From positions 8,906,540 to 8,970,539 of the forward strand of contig NC_135569.1 in assembly GCF_964340395.1 (NCBI RefSeq): 64,000 nt of DNA, given 5' to 3'. The stretch is from Glandiceps talaboti. Its lineage: Eukaryota; Hemichordata; Enteropneusta; Spengelidae. The notes under the pieces are model-generated. The model was not told the origin of the DNA. It searched no databases and saw only the letters and a list, made by a program, of their open reading frames with translations. Position 1 is the stretch's first letter; each line of letters starts with the position of its first letter. Both the position numbers and the translations under genes were made by a program. Below are positions 52,501 through 59,802 of the stretch, piece by piece.

Positions 52501-55500
52501 CAAACATCTCAGAGACATTGCTAAATCTCATCGTCTGGCTTGATAACAAAATATAATTAACATGTCCACATATTATTGTCTTGCATGACAGAAATTAAAG
52601 TACAATTTGTTACATTTTAGTCAACTGACTCTTACATATCAGAATGAGCATTAGGTTTACTTCCACGTGTTGTTCTTGTATATTTAACTGATAATGGTAG
52701 TTCACTGTCGGTGCAAAGAAAGTGTTGCAATGTTGGTTAATATGTATGTCGAGCCAGACGATTAAAGAAGCAATATTGATAAAGTGTTTGGTCGCGCCAG
52801 ATGATAAAATGTAGCAATGTTAGTAAGATTTGTGTCCAGTCAGCCAGGTAACGTTTTGTTTCAGGGTTCATGGTTTTCGTTGTAAAAAGATAAAATTATA
52901 ACAAAGATGATAAACATAGATTCTGTGAATTAATATCATATATTTTAAAGGCCATTTTATTTTTTATATTAGTATTTCGTAATGTGTATAAAGCAGCCTT
53001 TGCTTTGTGTTCATGATGTTTACTTCGAAAACTGTGCCCAAGACATAAAATTTGATCTTTCTGACTTACAGAAGAATCGGTTTGGTCCTTCTGCGATTTC
53101 TTTCCGACCAAATTCGTTTCTCCGTCCTTTTCAGCTTTCTTCTTTTCCTCTTCTAGTTTATTCACCAGTTCTTCAATAGTCTTCTTATGCTGTGCCATCG
53201 ATCCTTCGTACTCCCCAGGTGACACTTCCGCCATCTGCTTTAATTCATCCTCATAATCTACTTCGTATTCCTCAATTTCTGCTTGGAGAAGTTTTAATTG
53301 TTCTTCTGTTAATACATCTCTGTTTTTCTATAAAAAGAGAAAAGGGTATTAAACATGTCAATTTAAATATCATGAATTAGTGGGAAATAGAAAAAATACA
53401 TGGAAATTATGATGTAAGCTTATTAATTAGGTCCAACCATCATAAAAACGGGGAAATGATTAAATACAGTAGTACAGTCTTAATATATTTCTGGCTTAGA
53501 CAAAAATACGAGTGACACACGAGGCCTTGTCACTTCAAAACAAGTAATGACAAAACCATCAGATCACGAGTATTTTCCGGATGAATGAAGGAAAACATTG
53601 GGGATTAACATAATCCACAAGTACGATTTATGAAAAAGCCAGTAGACATGCGTTGTCGTGACGTAGAATTACCAGAATATCAATCCCTTATTTTTTGTCG
53701 AACTTGTTCAACTTGACTTGCGTGTTGTATTAAAATGATAATAACAAACAAGAGGTAATACCAGAGCAGTGAGTAGTTTTGCCCTTTCCTCTTCCTCGTT
53801 TGATTTCAATTTTCTTCTACGTTTTCTATTGGCTAGTTTTTCCAGCAAAGCAAGTCTCTGTCTTTCCTTATTTCTGTCAAGTGTTTTCGTCAATCTATCC
53901 ATTTCCTTCTCATGTTCAGCTAACAATCGTTGGTAGTCGTCCTCTGAAAGCTCCGATCGTTTCTTCTCTACTTCTTCTTGAAACTTTATTTTAGCCATCT
54001 TTATTTGTTCTGTCAGACTTTCCGCCACTGTTTCAAATTCGCCGTCATCCTGAAATACACAATAACGTGATAAAATAAATAGATTTCTTCGGGAAAAAAA
54101 AAAGAAAAAAAAAGTAAAACACATTATACAACGTAATCACGAAACCTGAAACACAATGTCTTCTGGCGCGAAAATATTTTAACCAATATTGCTACATTTT
54201 ATCGTCTGTCCAGACAAATATCTCTGGCTTGACAAAAAATATAATTAAAATGGCCACACATTGTTGTCTTGTATGACAGGAATTGAAGTACAGCTTTTTG
54301 TTACATTTTAGTCAATTGACTCTCACAATATCAGAATGAACATACCAACATTAGGTATACCTTGACGTATTGTCCTTGTACATTTTACCGATAATGTTTG
54401 CTCACCATCGGTGTAAAGAAAGTGAGGCAATGTTGGTTAATGATAAAGAAGCGATATTGGCAGATGTTCAAAGAACTTACACCATCAGTTTCTTCTCCAT
54501 CACTGATTTTCTCCTCATCGCTCAAGAATTCTTCAGACTTCTCTCTTTCCTGCTGTAGTTGAATTGCTAGCCGTTCTGTGTTTCTCTCATGCTGTGCCAA
54601 TAACCGTTCATACTTTTCTGGGGATGTCCTAGAAAGTTGCTGTAACTCGTCTTGTAGCTCCACATTGTATTCTTCAATCATTACTTCCAGTAGGTTTAGT
54701 TCTCTGATTGTAAGTACTTCCTTATTTCTCTGCAAAATGGGTGAACTTTTCCGTTTTAACGATGGATTTAATTGCATTATTTTCGGTCACAAAATATTGT
54801 AGTGTGGTATAGTGTACCGTAGTATTGTTACATGTTTGTATCGTAGTACTGTACTGTAGTGTACTGTACTGTAGTGTACTGTACTGTACAATGTCAGATA
54901 GCATTGTAGTGTAATGTAACGATGTCATATTGCATTGCATTGCATTGTAGTGCTGTTCTGTTACAATACTGTTCTGTACAATGCAGTGCTGTGCTGTGCA
55001 GTATCTTTGCTGAACTATATTGTACTGTACTGTACTGTACTGTACTGTACTGTACTGTACTGTACTGTACTATGTCATATTGCATTACATACATACGTGT
55101 ACTGTGACAGGACTGCTCTGTACTGCGCAGTGTTGTGCTGTGCAGTGCTGTACCTTGCTGAACTATATTGTACTGATTGCACTGTACTGTACTGTACTGT
55201 ACTGTACTGTACTGTACTGTACTGTACTGTACTGTACTGTACTGTACTGTGTCAGATTGCATTACATTGTACGTGTACGATGTTGTAAATTATTGAAATG
55301 TAACATACATGTATTTTCTACAACATAAAATTGTATAGCAACGTAGTAAACTCCATTGAATTGAATAGGACGACACAATTTCACAGAATCACTTACCAAA
55401 GCAATAAGTACTTTTGCCCTTTCGTCTTCCTCATTTTTTGGCAAATGTTTTTTCCTTTTCCTGTTGGCTAATTTCTGAATCAAAGCTAATCGTTGTTGTT

Positions 55501-57583
55501 CTTTGCTCCTTTCAAGTTTCCTTGTCAGTTTCTCTACATCCTTCTCATGTTGAACTAACAGACGTTGATACTCATCATCCGACAGTTGTGATCTTTTCTT
55601 CTTCATTTCTTCCTTGAACTGGTTTCTTTTTCTCGTTATTTGTTCCTTGAGGTCATGCACTTCGTCAGCTTCACTCCCTTCCTAAAATGTATGAACGTGA
55701 AAGGATACTTGAACACTTGCATCGTGATCTGCTGACACAAGCTCAAGGGCTAAAAATGTATTTTCATTATGCAGTTTATTGAAACAACCTTGGTGATAAA
55801 CAGACTGTATAGTACATCTTCATCGTAGGGAGCGCCCTTGTCATCCCCCCCCCCCCCCGGTGGAAAGGCATGAGAAGAGAGTTGACAACGGCTGATCTTT
55901 CAGTCTAACATTGGGACACAGTACTGTCATTTATACGACTTGGTACATCGGATTATGTGGTTCATTATCACAACAAGATTTCATTCACTAAATTTTCGCC
56001 ATCTTGTCTGAAATCAAGTGATGTTAGTCTAGGTGCTCGACTCTCGGGCTACTTTGCTGAATTGAAGGGCGACCGGCGGTATCATTGTGACGAATGCACG
56101 CGAGCATTATTGAGGCAGCCGGCCTAACTCTGCCGCCCAGCTGTACTTGTATCCTTCGACTTTGTTCGGCAATCATCGGAAGGACAGTCAGAGATCTTGA
56201 CTGTACAGGACTGTGATTTGAAACCTGGACAGGAAAGCTCATGACGTCAGAGATGATAGTTTGTTCCATACTTACCTCTTTTGTACGTTTACTGTGCTTT
56301 TTCTCCATTTGAACTTTAACAGCAAACATCAACTTTTCCTGTTCAACTTCTGTCACTAATTCCATTGCCAGTGCTTGGAGTTGAAGCTCGTATGACTTAA
56401 CTAGAGTTTGTACCTCTACCTCAGATAACTGTGGTTGGCTCACTTCTATCGCCTGTCGAAATTCTTTGACCAGTATAGTAGTACCTTGTTCTATGTCTTC
56501 ATTGGCAATGTCATACAACATCACGTCCATCTGAAAACAATAATACAACTGAATTATTTGAGTCAATAGCAAATACCATTGACTGTTTGCGGGGAGACAT
56601 ATAAGCAATTTACAGCCCAACCAAAATTGGTGCTTCCTTAATTGCTCTGGAATCATATTTTGTATAAGCCGAAATATACTGAGTTCGGAACTAATACAAA
56701 ATATACAGCACGTTTCAATTTACGTTCACCGGCACTGTTGATACAACCAATGACAATTCAAAGAAAATGCATTATTCAACACTAACATTATAGCAGGGTT
56801 GCATTATCTTGCTACATTTTGTCTGTTATGAAATAAACAGTTTAAACGTACTGCAACTAGACGCAAACATATGGGTGTCAATGTTTTGACGTCTGCATTT
56901 GAAGACTGTCTACAAGTTGTCACTTTAGTTCATTTCGTGATTTAAACAAAATGTCGCCTGAAACTGTACATGTATTCATTCAAATTTGCTAGCATATGTA
57001 GTTTCTTATTGATCTCTGTGTGGCTGTATCAAACAGATCAGGTGAACGGTAACTTGACACGGGCTGCACGCTTTCCAAAAACCAAAAAAACGAGCAAATT
57101 CTTTGAAACTGGTACCTTTGGTAATACTCAGTATAGAATCGAAGTATTTTAAACGTGCATATAAAATGTAATTGGGCCAAGTAAGAGACCTCAGACTGTG
57201 TACATGTAGGTGTACCGAATAATAGGATAGAACACTTGGACTATCCATGTATTTTGGCATATGATCTTATAAGTAAACTATCAACAAGAAACTTTTTCCT
57301 CAAAGTTTTTCATTACCTCCATGTGTTCATTTTCTGTGTATTTCATCTCCCTTTTCTTTGTTTGTGACTTTACAACAACTAATAATTTCTCACTGTCTGC
57401 AACTTTTTCTAACTCAAACTTAAATTGTTGCATTTCTTCTCTATGCACTGTGACCATCTTTTCACATTCCTCTTGAGAACGATGTTGTTTTTCGATTTCT
57501 AACTTTTTCTGGAACTTCTCTTCTAAGATAGCTATTTTTGATTTGATATCTTGTCGGAGAATGATGACATCTGCATACTCCAC
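45265..57583 (-). CDS. Large modular coiled-coil repeat protein, 17 exons found
   Basis: Seventeen exons, all bounded by phase-0 introns, join without a stop into 1,468 codons plus a stop; at least one 5' exon is missing. Most exons are single repeats of about 90 residues around S-x-x-x-Y-x-x-L-hydrophobic-x-x-H. Two types alternate. A opens KN-(K/R)-(D/E)-VLTEEQLKLL. B opens with an acidic stretch and ends with a basic KLANRKRRRK-like patch followed by EEE-RAKLLTAL. The sequence is very rich in Lys, Glu, Gln and Leu with heptad-like spacing, so a long cytoplasmic alpha-helical rod is likely. There is no signal peptide or membrane segment. The C-terminus is short and acidic (DFSSGDESDGLY). 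I do not recognise the family. A distant likeness to ciliary coiled-coil proteins such as EVC2/limbin is possible but unproven. Confidence 0.85.
45575..45793 (-). CDS. Coiled-coil gene exon, penultimate
   Basis: 73 codons, STMSSIGGRSGS to ENLHKFEQ. Contains a short charged helix (DRKTRMELEKVDLERKIH) but no repeat core. Acceptor ATTTCCACAG, donor GTATGG. Confidence 0.83.
46157..46441 (-). CDS. Coiled-coil gene exon, B type
   Basis: 95 codons. DEIELRDIEREIADD, core LSEEDYQTLITRLKPELELL, basic KLDIRRRKRVSF, end SSRRAI. Acceptor CTTATTCAG, donor GTATGT. Confidence 0.83.
46554..46640. repeat. (TTG)n and (TCG)n microsatellite
   Basis: About 16 TTG units then about 13 TCG units, in an intron of the coiled-coil gene. 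The poly-Asp/Asn and Cys/Arg frames are artefacts. Confidence 0.95.
46778..46945. repeat. CAACA/CACAC pentanucleotide array
   Basis: ACACA, ACAAC and ACACC pentamers over about 165 bp, in an intron of the coiled-coil gene. Confidence 0.93.
47010..47288 (-). CDS. Coiled-coil gene exon, A type
   Basis: 93 codons. NTDNVKQEDINAG, core LTEAEYQTLIDENNQQTRQL, end RSNLSQ. The core His is Asn here. Acceptor TTTCTTTCAG, donor GTACGT. Confidence 0.86.
47440..47765. mobile_element. TIR family 3 copy in coiled-coil intron
   Basis: Palindromic part TCATTCCCCAATGTTTTCTT to AATATTGGAGAATAACATAA, followed by the family tail (GTCGTGACGT, AGAACGATCAGGGTATAAAT). In the B-to-A intron 47,289-48,131. Confidence 0.65.
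48132..48416 (-). CDS. Coiled-coil gene exon, B type
   Basis: 95 codons. EPMDENDTKTDDVDDDE, core LSKEDYKSFLQKHKRQMAQL, basic DKKRKRRAALRA, end TGLFL. Donor GTAGTT. Confidence 0.86.
48655..48924 (-). CDS. Coiled-coil gene exon, A type
   Basis: 90 codons. KNKETLTEEQLKMLEEELEL, core SPEEYQRLVAQHDKDVEEM, ending RRSKVGP. Acceptor TTTCTGTGCAG, donor GTAAGT. Confidence 0.88.
49193..49495 (-). CDS. Coiled-coil gene exon, B type
   Basis: 101 codons. RDETDEAEVLSAK, core SEEECQRLLEEHEKDVKRL, basic MERLARRRRMRN patch, end LLQAL. The Tyr of the core is Cys here. Donor GTAAGT. Confidence 0.88.
49556..49631. repeat. (AAAT)n microsatellite
   Basis: About 18 AAAT units with GAAT/AGAT variants. Confidence 0.93.
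49640..49985. mobile_element. TIR family 3 copy, best preserved
   Basis: The first about 160 bp are almost wholly palindromic. TTATTCCCCAATATATTTCT and GGAAAATAC pair with GTATTTTCGGACTGAATGAA and GGGGAAATAAC at the other end, and TTGTCAC with GTGACAA inside. A non-palindromic tail follows (GGTTGTCGTGAAGTAGAACG, then ACTAGGGTATA). In an A-to-B intron. Confidence 0.7.
50148..50405 (-). CDS. Coiled-coil gene exon, A type (amplified copy 3)
   Basis: 86 codons, KNRDVLTEEQ to QKDQTDSQ. A second possible donor 38 bp further down would not keep phase 0, so I chose the GTAAGT that matches the sister exons. Confidence 0.87.
50560..50850. mobile_element. TIR family 3 copy in amplified intron
   Basis: Degenerate copy in the B-to-A intron of amplified pair 3, with the TTGTCACTTCAAAAC centre and GTTGTCGTGACGTAAAATGA tail. 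Copied along with the exons. Confidence 0.6.
50886..51173 (-). CDS. Coiled-coil gene exon, B type (amplified copy 3)
   Basis: 96 codons, DDSEFVTVEESLTEQ to AKLLTAL, with DMERL in place of EMERL. Donor GTATTA, as in the other two copies. Confidence 0.9.
51305..51562 (-). CDS. Coiled-coil gene exon, A type (amplified copy 2)
   Basis: 86 codons. KNKDVLTEEQLKLLKAEIEE, core SPGEYEGSMAQHKKTIEQL. Acceptor TTTTCGTAG, donor GTAAGT. Confidence 0.9.
51700..51995. mobile_element. TIR family 3 copy in amplified intron
   Basis: As in the intron of amplified pair 3, in pair 2, with a slightly better-kept first arm. Confidence 0.6.
52045..52332 (-). CDS. Coiled-coil gene exon, B type (amplified copy 2)
   Basis: 96 codons, DDGEFETVEESLTEQ to AKLLTAL. 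Differs from copy 1 by very few residues. Donor GTATTA. Confidence 0.9.
52410..52882. mobile_element. TIR family 4 element, complete copy
   Basis: This 473-bp element starts CAACGTAATCACGAAACC and ends CGTTG, with TA directly on both sides. Its arms of about 130 bp carry an iterated motif, ATTGCTACATTTTATCGTCT followed by GG, in inverted orientation in the two halves. No coding capacity. It lies in the A-to-B intron of the amplified region. Confidence 0.72.
53070..53327 (-). CDS. Coiled-coil gene exon, A type (amplified copy 1)
   Basis: 86 codons. KNRDVLTEEQLKLLQAEIEE, core SPGEYEGSMAQHKKTIEEL, end QKDQTDSS. Acceptor CTTTTTATAG, donor GTAAGT. Confidence 0.9.
53470..53730. mobile_element. TIR family 3 copy in amplified intron
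   Basis: As in pairs 2 and 3, in pair 1. Its middle is shortened by an internal deletion. Confidence 0.6.
53762..54049 (-). CDS. Coiled-coil gene exon, B type (amplified copy 1)
   Basis: 96 codons. DDGEFETVAESLTEQIKMAK, core LSEDDYQRLLAEHEKEMDRL, end AKLLTAL. Donor GTATTA. Nearly identical in DNA to the B exons at 52,045 and 50,886. Confidence 0.9.
54129..54480. mobile_element. TIR family 4 element, partial copy
   Basis: Colinear with the first about 340 bp of the copy at 52,410, starting TA-CAACGTAATCACGAAACC. The right arm is deleted close to the following exon. Confidence 0.65.
54481..54729 (-). CDS. Coiled-coil gene exon, A type
   Basis: 83 codons. RNKEVLTIRELNLLE, core SPEKYERLLAQHERNTERL, ending in an acidic DGEETDG. 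Acceptor CATTTTGCAG, donor GTAAGT. Confidence 0.88.
54835..55258. repeat. TGTAC pentanucleotide array
   Basis: Two pure blocks (about 55,018-55,072 and 55,182-55,250) in a wider diverged field of TGTAC, AGTGCTGTGC and TACATTG. The unit contains the self-complementary GTAC, so both strands read alike. In a coiled-coil gene intron. Confidence 0.92.
55397..55681 (-). CDS. Coiled-coil gene exon, B type
   Basis: 95 codons. Core LSDDEYQRLLVQHEKDVEKL, then QKLANRKRKK and ERAKVLIAL. Acceptor CATTTTAG, donor GTAAGT. Confidence 0.9.
56276..56530 (-). CDS. Coiled-coil gene exon, diverged repeat
   Basis: 85 codons, MDVMLYDIAN to RTKE. Acceptor TTGTTTTCAG, donor GTAAGT. The repeat core is LSEVEVQTLVKSYELQL; the usual His is replaced. 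Confidence 0.8.
56706..57066. mobile_element. TIR family 1 element, complete copy
   Basis: 361 bp between the first two coiled-coil exons found. Left end TA-CAGCACGTTTCAATTTACG. The right end on the minus strand is CAGCCCGTGTCAAGTTACCG. The right flank has CA where TA is expected. Confidence 0.78.
57317..57583 (-). CDS. Coiled-coil gene, first exon found
   Basis: 89 codons from VEYADV to ENEHME. The acceptor is TCATTACAG and the donor GTAATG, both phase 0. It starts with GTG directly after the acceptor, so it cannot be the first coding exon. A diverged repeat (EECEKMVTVHREEM). Confidence 0.72.
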
Positions 57584-57765
57584 CTGTAATGAGCCAATTT
57601 AAACAGTGTTACTCACAGTAAACTTACGTCATTGTAGTCTCTGCACAGTCGCAGAACTGTCTTATACAATCAATAGTTGACACACGGAGGGCGTACTAAG
57701 TCAGTATTTATGAGGGTTCATACTCAGAACAAAATCATCCATCACCATCACCACCATCACCACTA

Positions 57766-58160
57766 CGGACCGTTTCACCAGAAGGATCGTCGGGTGTAAT
57801 AGTAGTCGTTGGCTTTACATTCAGCTTTATGCACATAACTTATGTGTGTTCATTGACGTAACGGTTGTGTGTACACAAAAAAACCTGGGCCAAACGATGT
57901 CAACTATGTCTCTGGGAAAAATGTTTTATTATAACCGCCGACAAATCGACGACCTTGAACAGCAGAACTGAATTAATCAGTAAATGCAGGCACGCTAACA
58001 AGTTCTTACTTAATAATACGTAACCTTTGTTCACAATTTTTGTGTACGCACAGCCGTCAATAAACACACATAAGTTATGTACATAAAGCAGAATGTAAAG
58101 GCAACGACTACTATTACACCCTACTATTACACCCGACGATCCTTCTGGAGAAATGGTCCG
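57766..58160. mobile_element. TIR family 2 element with long inverted repeats
   Basis: The arms are about 120 bp each. The left starts CGGACCGTTTCACCAGAAGG and the right end reads CGGACCATTTCTCCAGAAGG on the minus strand. Both continue through TCGTCGGGTGTAATAGTAGT and ACATAACTTATGTGTGTTCA-like sequence. TA flanks both ends. The right arm has a 13-bp tandem duplication (CTACTATTACACC). No coding capacity. Confidence 0.8.
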
Positions 58161-58907
58161 TAGTGTAAATCCATAATGTAATATCAGACTCGCCTTAGAA
58201 TTTTAAACTTATTGTAACTGGGTTGGTTGTGAATATTGATTGGTAAGAGTATATACAAATATATGATTAATTGATAATTTTTAGTGAGTATATCTTTGGT
58301 TATTTGACGAAAAAAAAATCAAGTTGTAGCTTGTGCAGGTTTACACAACTCCATAATTAGCTTTACTGTAGATGATTCTATTTGACAGTATGTATGTCAT
58401 ACGATTAATCACAAACACAACATCCATAAATGTGACGTAATCATAGCATAGTTTTATTCAAGAATATTCAAATACAGACTGTGATTCAAAATATTTTCCA
58501 CACTCTAAAAAAGATTAAGAAAAGTCGATTGAAATATTGAGTAATATATTTTGGAGAAAGTATGAAGGATAGCAAGAGTTATTTTGCTAAATTCAAAACT
58601 CAGCGTCTTAGTCTTCTCTGGCGTCGTATTATAAAACAGAATCATAATCGAAGTGTCTTAAAGAATGTAGTGCTATGTTTGAAACACGCCGTGTTTTGCA
58701 TGTACTATTACATTCTCGCAAACCAGAGTTATTATTTCTACCACTACATTTCTCCCAGAGGGAGGCTCGTTAAGAACGTTGCCGTAAAACAGGCCGTGGT
58801 TTGCGACGATGGTAATATTGATAGTCTTTGATCACTGCAAATGAGATCGGTCTTGTAGTGACTGTGGCGATGCTGGACGTCGGCCTATCCGAAGTCACGG
58901 TCGATGT

Positions 58908-58913
58908 TTTATT
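58908..58913 (-). terminator. Candidate poly(A) signal of the hyaluronidase gene
   Basis: AATAAA on the minus strand about 100 bp past the hyaluronidase stop. Predicted from motif and position. Confidence 0.45.
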
Positions 58914-59013
58914 GACGTGTTACCATGGTAACAACCAAAATAATGAACATTTGAAAATTACTATATATCAGCAGGCATCATGTTGCCTTTTATCTTATCC
59001 AAGTCGCAGTAGA

Positions 59014-59427
59014 CTACCACAGCCACTTCTTGTCGCAGTAGTCGCCATGCCAACCAGGGTAACATTCACAGGTGTAGTGACTTTCCATATTATTATTGAA
59101 ATAGAGTTGTTTCAAACCACCAAATCTTGTATCAGCTATTTTGTTTTTACTAATCAGTTGGAGATCTTTGTGTAGTGTTCCACCAACGTCGTTTCCATAG
59201 TTACCATCACTTTGTTGGACACACCGACCATGGTCATTGCAGTTTGTCTTGCTACATATTACCGCTTGATTGATGACGTCAGCAATGTAGGGTCCGAGCA
59301 TTTCATCGAGGTATAGTTGTAGACTTAAACATGACTGTCGATTGTTCCCGTCTAAGTAATCACCCCATATTACAATACCTGGCATACCCATTTTCATAGA
59401 CTGTCCTATGGTATAACCCAAATCAAC
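59014..59427 (-). CDS. Hyaluronidase exon 3
   Basis: 137 codons and a stop, VDLGYTIGQSM to CDKKWLW, with IVIWGDY and the EGF-like module. Acceptor TTTTTCCCCAG. Confidence 0.94.
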   Translation of the reverse strand, partial: VDLGYTIGQSMKMGMPGIVIWGDYLDGNNRQSCLSLQLYLDEMLGPYIADVINQAVICSKTNCNDHGRCVQQSDGNYGNDVGGTLHKDLQLISKNKIADTRFGGLKQLYFNNNMESHYTCECYPGWHGDYCDKKWLW

Positions 59428-59748
59428 CTGGGGAAAAACGGAAGAGAAACACTCATGATTATGTGATAAGCTCGTGATACCGGGAACGTAAAGAATCAAC
59501 GATTGTGGTTACTTGAGTATGCTATCCACAGGACTGTTCTTTTCATTTGCCGGACTAGTGACTGTACATCTTCCTAATTTTAAGGCACAAGTAATGCACT
59601 AAAGCGACGAAACCGCGAGGGTTGACATAAGTTACTTCGCTTTTAAAATTCCGACATGATACTCCCCATGTTGCGCATGAGTAAAGCAAGCATCGTATAA
59701 TACTACGGAAATCAAGATATTGGCAAACTAACTCAGACACAATTTAAA

Positions 59749-59802
<54 letters not shown>

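Larger units (their letters stand above)
57584..59013. other. Gap between coiled-coil gene and hyaluronidase
   Basis: No supportable exon. The missing 5' exon or exons of the coiled-coil gene could be here or beyond the hyaluronidase. It holds the TIR family 2 element. At 58,775-58,810 a segment (GCCGTAAAACAGGCCGTGGT) resembles one in the element at 25.6 kb. Confidence 0.5.

Noticed and set aside
57617-57660. A possible small upstream exon ending RDYND before GTAAGT
   Set aside because: It would need an intron of about 44 bp and a very short exon; the acceptor is weak. Not called.
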